DNA of 64,000 bases, from assembly GCF_001592105.1 (NCBI RefSeq), contig NZ_BCWE01000009.1:62001-126000 (forward strand), given 5' to 3'. The notes under the pieces were generated by a model, which was not told the origin of the DNA, did no database searches, and worked only from the letters and a program-made list of their open reading frames with translations. Shown piece by piece: positions 35,056 to 43,934 of this stretch. The stretch's first letter is position 1. Each line of letters starts with the position of its first letter. The position numbers and the translations under genes were made by a program. The DNA is from Desulfolucanica intricata. Its GTDB lineage: Bacteria; Bacillota; Desulfotomaculia; Desulfotomaculales; Desulfofarciminaceae.

Positions 35056-36309
35056 TCAAATAATATAGTCCACTCCGCCGGCCGGCCGGGGCTTAACCTG
35101 TTCATACAAGGGTGCTTCTTCCTCTTTATGTGAGTAGTTTAGCAGCTGTAAATATTTCCTGCTGCCGGGTTTTCCCTGCTGCTGCATAAATTGTCCTCCG
35201 TTATATGCCACAGAAACCGAGGACTCCTGCAGGTGTACCTGATGCTGAGCCAAAGCTTCCCTCAACCGGACCATTGAACTTTCTAAAATTTCTTTGGCCT
35301 GAACACTGGCGGTTATAAACTGAGCCGAAATTTCTCCCTTTTTATAGGCTAATTTAATTACTAACTCACCTAAGTGCTCCGGTTCTAATTTCATTTGCAC
35401 TAACACAGGTTTTTCACCCGGTTTTCTATTTGCGAGAATTATGCTCACCAGTTTTTCCGGCAATTCCCGTACGGGGATACTTTCTTTGGGAAGAATGTCA
35501 CTTTGTCTTAAGGCTGATGTATCTGCCGCCGGGTTTTTAAAATTGTCTGCGTTTTCCCGGGTAATCTGCTCCACCGGGAGCTTATCTTTCACAGCAGAAA
35601 ACATAAGGTCATTATTTTGCTCTTTCGGGTATTGAGCAGTTCCCTCCGCTGCTATCTTCTGCTGCAGCATCGATAGGGTCTCTGCTTTCTGTATTTGCTC
35701 ACCTTTATATAACACAGAAACCGGGAACTCTTTAAGGTGTACCTGGTGCTGAGCTAAAGCTTCTTTCAGCCGGGCAATTGAACTTTCTAAAACTTCTTTA
35801 GCCTGAACACTGCCGGTTATAAGCTGAGCCGAAGTTTCACCCTCCTGATAAGCTAATTTAACCGCTAACTCACCTAAGTGCTCCGGTTCCAATTTTATTT
35901 GCAGTAATTCAGGTTTTACCCCCGAATTGAAATATGATTGAAGTATACTCATTAGTTTTTCCGGCAATTCCAGCACCGGTATCCTGTGTAATTTTTCTGC
36001 CGCCCCGTTTTTAGAATTGCCTGCATTTTCTTGGATACCCTGCGGTATTTGTAAAGATAAGGCAGGTGTATCAGTTTCCCGTATTAACTGAAAGTCCAAA
36101 AATAAATTTAATAGATCAGCATCCAAAACACTTTTGGTGGAGTTTTCTTTATTGCTTAACTCTTCTTCATTACCTTTGCTTTCACCGGCTATGTCCTTAA
36201 AAACCTGTATGAAGCTTTCAACACCGGGAGCTTTACTTTTACTTTGTTTAGCAGGCGAGCTATTTAACTGTTCTATTAACTTTTGAGACACTGCATTAAT
36301 TTTTTTCAC
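35056..36309 (-). CDS. fliK: Flagellar hook-length control protein FliK with duplicated C-terminal domain
   Basis: The 417-residue protein measures the hook and triggers the FlhB switch. After a variable N-terminal region it carries two copies of the Flg_hook domain, at about 111-204 and 279-372. Both have the LEPEHLGEL core, an AQLITGSVQAKE/AQFITASVQAKE block and ALAQHQVHL. The copies are 168 residues apart and very similar even at the DNA level, so the duplication looks recent. The start is uncertain: the GTG at 36309 overlaps the GGAGG ribosome site, while an ATT three codons later has an ideal 8-base spacing. Confidence 0.9.
   Translation of the reverse strand: MKKINAVSQKLIEQLNSSPAKQSKSKAPGVESFIQVFKDIAGESKGNEEELSNKENSTKSVLDADLLNLFLDFQLIRETDTPALSLQIPQGIQENAGNSKNGAAEKLHRIPVLELPEKLMSILQSYFNSGVKPELLQIKLEPEHLGELAVKLAYQEGETSAQLITGSVQAKEVLESSIARLKEALAQHQVHLKEFPVSVLYKGEQIQKAETLSMLQQKIAAEGTAQYPKEQNNDLMFSAVKDKLPVEQITRENADNFKNPAADTSALRQSDILPKESIPVRELPEKLVSIILANRKPGEKPVLVQMKLEPEHLGELVIKLAYKKGEISAQFITASVQAKEILESSMVRLREALAQHQVHLQESSVSVAYNGGQFMQQQGKPGSRKYLQLLNYSHKEEEAPLYEQVKPRPAGGVDYII
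35197..35475 (-). repeat. fliK direct repeat, copy 2
   Basis: Encodes residues about 279-371 of FliK. It repeats copy 1 (35701-35979) at a 504-base offset, in frame. Confidence 0.85.
35701..35979 (-). repeat. fliK direct repeat, copy 1
   Basis: Encodes residues about 111-203 of FliK. Long near-identical stretches are shared with copy 2, for instance around TTTTTCCGGCAATTCC and GGTGTACCTG followed by TGCTGAGC (plus strand). Confidence 0.85.
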
Positions 36310-36335
36310 CTCCTTTTAAAAAAAACCCCTATATT

Positions 36336-36776
36336 TTAATTTTTGTTCCGTATATACATAGTGATAGCCAAATCGTCAATCTGTTTTTGCTCTTGAATAT
36401 TTTCCAGATAAATAAATTCTTCAAGTTTTTTTTGCTTAAGCTTTTCTAAAACTAAACTTTTTTGCCTGGCGTCTACGAATATTTTTTGTTTCTCTTTAAT
36501 TTTTTCAGAGGCACTTACTGCCTTTTCCTGCAACTTTATAATTTTAGTATTAAGATATTCCCGGTAATTAGCACCATGTATAGATTGGCAGCAATCAATT
36601 TTTCCAACTTCATTTTCAGTATTTAAGTGCTGCTGTAATACCAAACGGGCTTCTTCAAGGCTGTTCATTATTTGAAAATGTCTTCTACGGGCTAAAGCCA
36701 GGGCATCTTCAGCTTGTTTTTCCTCCATTTTACGGTGTTTCAAAACCTGCTCCAGCCCAAACCGGAACCTAGCCAT
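36336..36776 (-). CDS. fliJ: Flagellar export chaperone FliJ
   Basis: A coiled-coil stalk protein of the export ATPase, 146 residues. It has an N-terminal RFRFGLEQVLKHRKMEEKQAE, typical of FliJ, and helical throughout. AGGAGG lies 9 bases before the ATG at 36776, which overlaps the end of fliI. A frame opening 7 codons earlier within fliI is rejected. Confidence 0.92.
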   Translation of the reverse strand: MARFRFGLEQVLKHRKMEEKQAEDALALARRRHFQIMNSLEEARLVLQQHLNTENEVGKIDCCQSIHGANYREYLNTKIIKLQEKAVSASEKIKEKQKIFVDARQKSLVLEKLKQKKLEEFIYLENIQEQKQIDDLAITMYIRNKN

Positions 36777-38112
36777 GCTCGAGGCCCTCCTTTTCACCGA
36801 AACTATTTAACCAGGCCAAAGTATCCGAAAAACTCCATGGCTCATTAGGTGGCTGCCGCAGAAATTGAATAATATCATCATAGTAACGAATGGCATTATC
36901 AATACTGGGATTCGTACCAAAATTATAAGCGCCTATGTTTATTAAATCTTCAGCTTGTTGATAGGTAGACAACAAATCCCTTAACCTGGCTGCCCGGTCC
37001 ATATGCTCCGGTGTTACTATATCGGACATTACCCTGCTTACACTGGTAAGAACATCGATAGCAGGATAGTGATTTTTAGCCGCAAGCTGTCTTTTAAGGA
37101 CTATGTGTCCGTCCAGTATACCCCTTACTGCATCTGCTATTGGCTCATTCATATCATCGCCGTCAACCAGTACAGTATAGAAAGCGGTAATTGATCCCCG
37201 GGGGGACATACCGGTTCTTTCCAATAATTTAGGCAGTAAAGCAAAAACCGACGGAGTGTAACCTTTAGTAGCCGGAGGTTCACCGACAGCCAAACCGACT
37301 TCCCTCTGCGCCATAGCAAACCGGGTTACCGAATCCATTAGCAGCATTACGTTTTTTCCCCGGTTTCTAAAATACTCCGCTATGGCAGTTGCAACCATGG
37401 CTCCTTTTAGACGAATTAAAGCGGGTTGGTCAGATGTAGCCGCCACTACCACAGAACGGGCCAGGCCTTCTGCCCCAAGGTCTGACTCAATAAAGTCCAG
37501 AACCTCCCTACCCCGTTCTCCGATCAGTGCGATTACGTTTATGTCTACCTCGCTGTATCGTGCTATCATTCCCAGTAAAGTACTTTTCCCAACTCCACTG
37601 CCGGCAAATATACCAATACGCTGTCCCTTACCACAAGTAAGAACAGAATCAATTGCCCGTACCCCGGTACCCAACACTTCGGTAATTCGCTGCCTGTTCA
37701 GCGGATTGGGCGGCGGGTTATTGACAGGAAATTTAACTTTACAGGACTTATTTCCCGTGTTTCCACCAATGGGTCTTCCTAGTCCGTCCAATATACATCC
37801 CAGTAAATCATCTCCAACCCTTACAGTTAGGGCTTGTCCCGTAGGCACCACAGGATTTCCCGGATAAATACCCTGCAACTCTCCCAGTGGCATAAGGAGA
37901 GATGTCCCTTCCCTGAAACCAACAACTTCTGCATCAACCGGTTTTTCCTGTCCCGGAACCAGAATATGACATATCTCCCCAATCGATGCTTCTATGCCTA
38001 CTACATCTATGGTAAGCCCGACTACCTTTGTCACCTCACCGGTTACAGTCAACACTTTTGCATTATGAACCTTATCCCACCAGCGGGTAAGATCAATACC
38101 AGTCTCAGGCAT
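36769..38112 (-). CDS. fliI: Flagellum-specific ATP synthase FliI
   Basis: Export ATPase of the F1-beta fold. About 447 residues: N-terminal beta barrel, then GIFAGSGVGKSTLLGMIARY (P-loop near residue 160), LIGERGREVLDFIE, LLLMDSVTRFAMAQREVGLA (Walker B) and the SVFALLPKLLERTG segment. The ATG at 38112 overlaps the fliH stop as ATGCCTGA. FliI acts with FliH and FliJ to unfold export substrates. Confidence 0.96.
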   Translation of the reverse strand: MPETGIDLTRWWDKVHNAKVLTVTGEVTKVVGLTIDVVGIEASIGEICHILVPGQEKPVDAEVVGFREGTSLLMPLGELQGIYPGNPVVPTGQALTVRVGDDLLGCILDGLGRPIGGNTGNKSCKVKFPVNNPPPNPLNRQRITEVLGTGVRAIDSVLTCGKGQRIGIFAGSGVGKSTLLGMIARYSEVDINVIALIGERGREVLDFIESDLGAEGLARSVVVAATSDQPALIRLKGAMVATAIAEYFRNRGKNVMLLMDSVTRFAMAQREVGLAVGEPPATKGYTPSVFALLPKLLERTGMSPRGSITAFYTVLVDGDDMNEPIADAVRGILDGHIVLKRQLAAKNHYPAIDVLTSVSRVMSDIVTPEHMDRAARLRDLLSTYQQAEDLINIGAYNFGTNPSIDNAIRYYDDIIQFLRQPPNEPWSFSDTLAWLNSFGEKEGLEHG

Positions 38113-38809
38113 TCTCATCACCCGCTTCTTCAACAAGTGAACGCAAAAGCGCTTTCCATCGGGTCTCTATGGCAGCATCCACCTGACCACGATTGCTCTC
38201 TATCCGACACCCACCCGGCTGCATCCCAGGGTCACCGATAATTTTAAGCCTGGCATCCTCAGATAATAATTGCATAAACTGCTCTTTATTTTTTCTGATT
38301 ATTTCAACCTCCCGGGGGCTGCCGATAATAACAAAATAATCCCGATCTGCCAGCAGCTGCAGCGCTTCTTTAACAACATTCAAAATAGTGTCCTGGTTTA
38401 GCTCTAATTGCTTTGCTACTAATTTTTCAGCTATTTTAACTGATAAACTAACCACTTCATTTTCCAGGGCAGCCAGCATTTCCTTACGTTCTGCCTCAGC
38501 CTGCTCTAATACTTTCACTGCTGCTAACTTTATACTTTCAGCCTCTTCCCGGGCCTTGTCCACCGCTTCCCGGTAACCTTTTTCATAGCCTTCCCGGTAA
38601 GCGTTTTGGGTCATTTCCTCCACCTTCTGCAGTGCCTTTTCCAGAATACCGTTGGCCTGGTTTTGGGCAGCAGCTAAAATTTCCGCTGATTCTTTTTCTG
38701 CTGCTGCACGGACAGCGTCACGGGCAAATTCTATTCGTAAATCCAGAAGTTGAGCATAGTTCTCACTAAACTTAGCATTCTTAATAATTTTGTTAGATAA
38801 CAATGGCAT
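38105..38809 (-). CDS. fliH: Flagellar export regulator FliH
   Basis: A 234-residue protein that holds FliI at the gate. Long helical region (about 25-125) with the FliH-type glycine-spaced AYREGYEKGYREAVDKA repeat, then a V-ATPase-E-like C-terminal domain with GDPGMQPGGCRIESNRGQVDA. The ATG at 38809 has GGGG 8 bases upstream. It overlaps the end of fliG. Confidence 0.93.
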   Translation of the reverse strand: MPLLSNKIIKNAKFSENYAQLLDLRIEFARDAVRAAAEKESAEILAAAQNQANGILEKALQKVEEMTQNAYREGYEKGYREAVDKAREEAESIKLAAVKVLEQAEAERKEMLAALENEVVSLSVKIAEKLVAKQLELNQDTILNVVKEALQLLADRDYFVIIGSPREVEIIRKNKEQFMQLLSEDARLKIIGDPGMQPGGCRIESNRGQVDAAIETRWKALLRSLVEEAGDENA

Positions 38810-39803
38810 CTTCATTACCCCGTGAAATTGAAATTTCCCCGACTTCCTCTAAACTGCGAATAACGTTAACAATTTTCTTTTGGGCCTCTTCAACATCCTT
38901 TAAGCGCACAGGCCCAATATATTTAATTTCTTCTTTAAGCATATCCGCAGCCCGTCTGGATTGGTTGCGAAAAATTTTCGCAAGAACCTCTTCATTTGCC
39001 CCCCGTAGAGCTATTGGTAAATCTTTTGGATTAATATCACGAAGAATTCTCTGAATAGCAATATCATCAAGTTTTACGATATCTTCAAATACAAACATTC
39101 GATTACGAACTTCCTCGGCTAACACAGGATACTTAGCTTCTAAGTTTTCCAAAATAGTTCTTTCAGTACTCCTGTCCACCATATTAAGAATATTTACCAG
39201 GGCACTTACCCCGCCAATCTCAGTGTTTTCTTGTCCCATTACCGTAGACATCTTATACTCTAAAACCCGCTCCACCTCTTTAACCACTTCCGGCGAGGCC
39301 CGGTCCATAGTAGCTATACGCCGGGCAATATCACTCTGCTTTTCAGCAGGTAGTGAGGATAGTATAACAGAAGCCTGCTCCGGATCCAGGTAAACTAAAA
39401 TCAAAGCAATGGTCTGGGGGTGCTCATCCTGAATAAAACTCATCAGATGGCGGGGATCAATTTTTTGCAACGATGAAAAAGGCATACTTTTAATTTTTCT
39501 TGCTAATCTTTTTATAATTTCAGCAGCTTTTTGAGGTCCTAAAGTTTTTTCCAACAAATCTTGGGCATACTTTATACCACCCTGCATTAGGTACTCCCGG
39601 GCTTGATGCAACTCAGCAAACTCTCTTAATACAACCTGTCGGGTATCTGGAGAAATTTTATCCATATTGGATATTTCAAAAGACAATCGTTCTATATCCT
39701 CATCGTAAAAATCCTGTTTGAGTATATTTGAAGAAAGATCAGCGCCCAGAGTAATCAACAGAATAGCAGATTTTTGCAGTCCGGATAGCTTTTTCCTACG
39801 CAC
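38793..39803 (-). CDS. fliG: Flagellar motor switch protein FliG
   Basis: Rotor protein that contacts MotA. The 336-residue protein shows the middle-domain segment DEHPQTIALILVYLDPEQA near 128 (EHPQT motif for FliM). The C-terminal torque helix FEDIVKLDDIAIQRILRDI near 238 carries the charged residues. The start is GTG at 39803, with GGGGAGG about 8 bases upstream. It follows fliF by 15 bases. Confidence 0.96.
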   Translation of the reverse strand: MRRKKLSGLQKSAILLITLGADLSSNILKQDFYDEDIERLSFEISNMDKISPDTRQVVLREFAELHQAREYLMQGGIKYAQDLLEKTLGPQKAAEIIKRLARKIKSMPFSSLQKIDPRHLMSFIQDEHPQTIALILVYLDPEQASVILSSLPAEKQSDIARRIATMDRASPEVVKEVERVLEYKMSTVMGQENTEIGGVSALVNILNMVDRSTERTILENLEAKYPVLAEEVRNRMFVFEDIVKLDDIAIQRILRDINPKDLPIALRGANEEVLAKIFRNQSRRAADMLKEEIKYIGPVRLKDVEEAQKKIVNVIRSLEEVGEISISRGNEDAIVI

Positions 39804-39818
39804 AAATTACTTCCTCCC

Positions 39819-41360
39819 CTAGTCTTCAGACAGCCATACCTTTATTATATCAGCCAACTGCTGAGGCTTTTCCCTTGCCATCTTTTTGAGCTTATCCTGG
39901 GTTATATCTACATAGGGATTATTATTTACTTCATCCTCTGCTTCCTCAAATAAGTCTTTTATAGGTTTGGGGCTTTCCTCTACCAACTCCGGCTCTTCTA
40001 ATTCATGCCTACGCCTGCGGATAATCAAGACAGTCAAAGCCAGGAGCAGCAAAATTACCATACCGGCAGCAACATAATATATCAACTGCTGCTTATCGAT
40101 TACCGGTGTATCAATACCTTCTTCGCCCATCACCTCTTTTAGCTGCTCCTGATAACTCGTATCAAAAGCCATATTAGTTACAGTAATTTGGTCCCCGCGG
40201 ACTTCATCGTAGCCAACAGCAGCAGAAACCAGTGCTTCTATCTGCTCCAGCCGCTCCTCTGTTAAGTTCCCGTCAACAACTACTGCAGCAGACAGGCGAT
40301 TAAGAACTCCGGGGGCCTGAACTATTGTCTGCTGCGTATTGCCTAACTGGTAGTTGGTTATAGTTTCTTCCCGGGAGGAACTTGATTCACTGTTAGTACC
40401 ATATGGATATGTCGTACCCTGGCCATTCGCTTCCTGCATACCACCCGGTTCGGTTCCCTGGTTAGTCTCTTCAATTTCCTGCCGGCTAATTATCTCTCCG
40501 GGGTCATAGGTAGTCGAAGTAATTTCTTCCTTATTAAAATTAATGTCAGCAGTAATCATAGCAACGGCTCTGTTAGGGCCCAAAATCCTATTCAGCATAC
40601 CCTGAACACGTTTTTCCAATTCTTTCTCATAAGCACGCTTAACTTGCTGCTGTTTTAAAGTAGAGTGGGCCGAATTAATATCATCACTACCTGCCTCAAT
40701 ATCCTCGCTCAATATATTTCCCTGCATGTCTATAATATGTACATCCTCCAGCTTAAGCCCCTCTACACTGCCGGCAATTAAATCCGCTATACCCCGCACC
40801 TGCTCCGGTTTTAATTGGGCTAAAGGTTTAAGTTTTAAAGCTACAGACGCGGAAGCCGGTTCTTGTTCATCTAAAAAAACACTTTCTTTAGGAAGTACCA
40901 GGTGCACCCTGGCCTTTTCCACCTCGTCAAGCTGCGCAACAGTCCTTTCCAATTCTCCCTGTAAAGCCCGCTGGTAATCAACCTGCCGCTCGAAGTCAGT
41001 AACACCCATTTTATTTTGGTCAAATAATTCAAACCCAACCCCTCCCCCCTGCAAAATACCGCTGCTGGCCAACTGGATCCTGGCTTCATAAACCTGATCT
41101 TCCTGAACATTAATCGTTTGTCCCTGGTCAGCTAACTCATATTCAATTTTCATATCCTGCAATTTTTCGATAACAGCACCGGCATCCCTTTGATCAAGAC
41201 CGGTAAAAAGCGGGACATAGGTGGGCTTAGTTAAAATCGGAATCAAGTAAAATATCGCTGCCAGTAAACCGGCACCGGCTGTAATAACCAATACTTTTTG
41301 CATTTGGCTCAAAGCAAGCCAGCGCTTTTTCAGCCGGTCCAACAATTCACGTGGATTCAT
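39819..41360 (-). CDS. fliF: Flagellar M-ring protein FliF
   Basis: Builds the MS ring in the membrane. The 513-residue protein has membrane segments at about 22-44 and 430-450, a secretin-like ring domain (YVPLFTGLDQRDAGAVIEKLQ), and GVGFELFDQNKMGVTDFERQVDYQRALQGELERT-type sequence across 105-140. A FliG-binding tail follows, ending PQQLADIIKVWLSED. Confidence 0.96.
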   Translation of the reverse strand: MNPRELLDRLKKRWLALSQMQKVLVITAGAGLLAAIFYLIPILTKPTYVPLFTGLDQRDAGAVIEKLQDMKIEYELADQGQTINVQEDQVYEARIQLASSGILQGGGVGFELFDQNKMGVTDFERQVDYQRALQGELERTVAQLDEVEKARVHLVLPKESVFLDEQEPASASVALKLKPLAQLKPEQVRGIADLIAGSVEGLKLEDVHIIDMQGNILSEDIEAGSDDINSAHSTLKQQQVKRAYEKELEKRVQGMLNRILGPNRAVAMITADINFNKEEITSTTYDPGEIISRQEIEETNQGTEPGGMQEANGQGTTYPYGTNSESSSSREETITNYQLGNTQQTIVQAPGVLNRLSAAVVVDGNLTEERLEQIEALVSAAVGYDEVRGDQITVTNMAFDTSYQEQLKEVMGEEGIDTPVIDKQQLIYYVAAGMVILLLLALTVLIIRRRRHELEEPELVEESPKPIKDLFEEAEDEVNNNPYVDITQDKLKKMAREKPQQLADIIKVWLSED

Positions 41361-41390
41361 GAGATCACCACATCCTAAACAACAAGCCCT

Positions 41391-41681
41391 TTAAATTTGC
41401 ATACGGGATATTTCCTGATAAGCTTCTACGATTTTGTTTCGAACTTGAACAGCTAATTGTATATTCAGTTTAGCCTTTTCCGATGCTATAACGACCTGAT
41501 GCAGGTCTTCCACCTTACCTATCAAAAACTTCTCAGTAAGGTTATCCGCCTGCACCTGCGACCGGTTAACTTTATTAATGGCCTCCGCAAGAAAAGAACC
41601 AAAATCATCACCGGTACCGGCAGACTTATTAGCCTGCTGCTGAGGTGTAAGTAAAGGTACACCTGCAGGAGATATAAACAT
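41391..41681 (-). CDS. fliE: Flagellar hook-basal body protein FliE
   Basis: A 96-residue junction protein between MS ring and rod. The core segment FGSFLAEAINKVNRSQVQAD is followed by DLHQVVIASEKAKLNIQLAVQVRNK in two consecutive helices. GGAGG lies 9 bases before the ATG. Order flgB-flgC-fliE is conserved. Confidence 0.95.
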   Translation of the reverse strand: MFISPAGVPLLTPQQQANKSAGTGDDFGSFLAEAINKVNRSQVQADNLTEKFLIGKVEDLHQVVIASEKAKLNIQLAVQVRNKIVEAYQEISRMQI

Positions 41682-41758
41682 GATCTTTAAACCTCCAATA
41701 AAAAACTTAAAAAAACTATAAAGTTAAATAATTAACTGTCGATAATTATAATAACGGC

Positions 41759-42178
41759 TTATCCACGCCCAATTTCCAAAGCTTTCAAAGCCATACTTTT
41801 TGCTGACTCTAAAACAGTGGCATTGGCCTCATAGGCTCTGGAAGCAATCATCATATTAACCATCTCATTAACTATGTTTATATTAGGATAAGCTACAAAC
41901 CCCTGTTCATTTGCATCCGGGTGAGAAGGATCATATTCCATCCGCGGAGGGCTGTTATCCTCCGTCACACGGGTTACCACTACCCCACATTCGCGGATAC
42001 CGTTTTCCATGGTCTCCTGCAGGCGCTGGGCAAAAACAGGAACCTGCCGGCGGTACGGGCCGCCATTTGCGGTACGTGTAGTATTAATATTAGCAATATT
42101 ATTGGAAATGAGATCAAGCCAGAGCCTTTGTGCCTTCATACCTGAAGAACTTATCGAAAAAGAATCAAACAGGCTCAT
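41759..42178 (-). CDS. flgC: Flagellar basal-body rod protein FlgC
   Basis: A 139-residue proximal rod protein. It has the N-terminal MKAQRLWLDLISNNIANINT motif and the C-terminal NIVNEMVNMMIASRAYEAN helix. Slightly short for the family but complete at both ends. It follows flgB by 5 bases. Confidence 0.95.
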   Translation of the reverse strand: MSLFDSFSISSSGMKAQRLWLDLISNNIANINTTRTANGGPYRRQVPVFAQRLQETMENGIRECGVVVTRVTEDNSPPRMEYDPSHPDANEQGFVAYPNINIVNEMVNMMIASRAYEANATVLESAKSMALKALEIGRG

Positions 42179-42183
42179 TCAAC

Positions 42184-42582
42184 CTACCTTCCGTTAATGA
42201 CAGTGCCCAGTATTCTAAAGCGATTGTTTAATTCCTGGGTTACGGTATAATAATTAATGGTGTTCGCAGCCAGTTTGGTCATCTCGTCATCAATATCAAC
42301 ATTATTACCATCCGCCCGCATAGAAGTTGCTGTCTCCTTCACCACCAGCGGATTAACATTTACCAGTGAGTTAACACCGAAATGCCTTTCATCACCGGTG
42401 GCCAGGGGTATTCTCCCCCCTGATAATTCCTCTTTAAGAATTGACTCAAATTTCACCAAAGATTTCTTAAAGCCCGGTGTATTTATGTTGGCAATATTAT
42501 TAGCTATAACACGCTGCCTTAAATTTCCGGCATCCATAGCTTTTTCCAAGAGACGAAAAGTTTTATCACCGTAAATATTCAT
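42184..42582 (-). CDS. flgB: Flagellar basal-body rod protein FlgB
   Basis: A 132-residue proximal rod protein and first gene of the long operon. It has the IANNIANINTPGFKKS motif and the DDEMTKLAANTINYYTVTQEL helix. The ATG at 42582 is preceded by TAGGAGTGG; the open frame extends 33 codons further upstream but reads into non-coding leader sequence. Confidence 0.95.
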   Translation of the reverse strand: MNIYGDKTFRLLEKAMDAGNLRQRVIANNIANINTPGFKKSLVKFESILKEELSGGRIPLATGDERHFGVNSLVNVNPLVVKETATSMRADGNNVDIDDEMTKLAANTINYYTVTQELNNRFRILGTVINGR

Positions 42583-42855
42583 TAAAACCACTCCTAAAAC
42601 AAAAATCCACCCCTGCCAGCCAAACGACAATGGTAGATCCGTGACTTTGCCACCAGGCAACCTAAGGCTAAAACCCCCCAAAATATTGCATAATAACCAT
42701 CAATATTATTGCTCAAAAATAAACATAGTACAAAATATTAAGAGTTACCGCCCAACCTTTTTATCTTTCAATAATATTTGACAAAATAATGTAAATCCCT
42801 GCAATGAACAACATAAAATTTACATGAAAAACTAAAACTTGTTAATGCTAATAAA
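42583..42855. other. Upstream region of the flagellar operon
   Basis: About 270 bases without a gene, AT-rich. It must hold the promoter of the flgB operon; I see only weak -10 and -35 candidates, for example TTGAGC-N17-TTATGC on the minus strand. An inverted repeat, ATGTAAAT (42789-42796) with ATTTACAT (42818-42825), could be an operator. Confidence 0.4.
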
Positions 42856-42888
42856 AACCACCCGGACATTTTTCACTTCCGGGTGGTT
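42856..42888 (-). terminator. Terminator of the HepT-like gene
   Basis: 11-bp perfect stem AACCACCCGGA (42856-42866) and TCCGGGTGGTT (42878-42888), followed on the minus strand by TTTATTAGC. It insulates the flagellar operon from the gene upstream. Confidence 0.85.
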
Positions 42889-42893
42889 AGTAG

Positions 42894-43268
42894 TTAATCG
42901 AAAAATTCATCCAAGTCTCCACCGGTTATAATATCAATATTACCATAATTATACACCAATAGATTTTGAAATTTGGCCATCTTTGCCATCCTCCCGGCCA
43001 AACCCTTGTCAATTAAGCCTTCTTCATTAAGAATTTTATAGCAATCACCATAGCTCACCGGAGCTCTTTTAGCCACACGTGCCGCTAAATGATTACAAAT
43101 ATTTTGCGCGGCTTCAATGCCTATTAAAAGCTGGTATTTAGCAGCAGAAACCACTGTTTCATCTGCCAGAAACTTATCCCGGGGCATTGAACCATATTTA
43201 TCAAGCATTTTTCTGGAATGAGCAATGTCCGCAGACTTTTGCTGCAGCATATCAATATTTAGATTCAT
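42894..43268 (-). CDS. HepT-like (DUF86) protein with degenerate active site
   Basis: A 124-residue all-helical protein of the HepT/DUF86 family, the toxin half of HepT-MntA pairs. The family active site is RN-x3-H-x-Y. Here the matching segment reads FQNLLVYNYGNID: Arg is Gln (CAA) and His is Tyr (TAT), each one base away from the functional codon. The final Tyr remains. No MntA-type nucleotidyltransferase lies beside it. The gene is intact with a good GGAGG site (ATG at 43268 chosen for spacing) and its own terminator. It is therefore probably an orphan, inactive or repurposed. Confidence 0.82.
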   Translation of the reverse strand: MNLNIDMLQQKSADIAHSRKMLDKYGSMPRDKFLADETVVSAAKYQLLIGIEAAQNICNHLAARVAKRAPVSYGDCYKILNEEGLIDKGLAGRMAKMAKFQNLLVYNYGNIDIITGGDLDEFFD

Positions 43269-43332
43269 CTCCATGCCTCCATTATAGGTAAAAACAGTAA
43301 AACATTATTCTTGAGCATGTCAGAATTAAGAT

Positions 43333-43703
43333 CTAATTGTGTAGTTCCTGTTTAATTACAGTTTGTGCTTCTTCCAGATTTGTAGCGGTGTAAATATCAT
43401 TCATCATTTTATCCAGAATTCCTAATTTTCCGATTTGCCGTACTTGTTTCTGCAGCTTCTTGGAAGCTTCCCCGAATCTTACCTCCAGGTATTTGCAGAT
43501 GGCATCACGAGCCATTTCCACTTTACCTTCTGCTCTACCTTCTTCTCTGCCCTCTGCTTTAGCACCTGCAATAGCGGAGATTTCATCACGCAGGGCCTTT
43601 TCACGCAATTCGTACATCCCAGCGCTTCTTTACCTTCCTCCGATCCTAGAATCCTCTTAAAGGCATAATCGTTTAGCCTGTTGATATTTTTAATCTCTGC
43701 CAT
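43333..43703 (-). pseudogene. Rpn-type nuclease/transposase remnant, internally deleted and frameshifted
   Basis: The first 26 codons read MAEIKNINRLNDYAFKRILG and continue SEEGKE, the N-terminus of the Rpn (PD-(D/E)XK transposase-like) family. Then the frame changes near 43620, and the other frame gives the charged C-terminal tail (ALRDEISAIAGAKAEGREEG and beyond). The central catalytic part, about 150-200 residues in intact members, is missing. The junction is a deletion plus frameshift, so this is a dead element. Confidence 0.8.
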
Positions 43704-43934
43704 AACCTCACCTACACAGTGTTTTCTTTAGTAACATTATATCAAATAGAATAAAACCCCAAATAATTTCACAAAATGTTACCATGTTTTAGTACTGATT
43801 TCAACGGCTGAATACCCAAAAGATCAAGCATTTATTTTATTCGGAAGGAAACTGTTTTGCTAAATGCAACGTACTCCATAACACTGCTTATGTGTTGTTA
43901 GATAATTCACTATGTAATTTTTTCATTCCTCCCC

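Noticed and set aside
42583-42681. N-terminal extension of FlgB by 33 residues
   Set aside because: Ribosome site TAGGAGTGG lies inside it and the added sequence lacks FlgB similarity.
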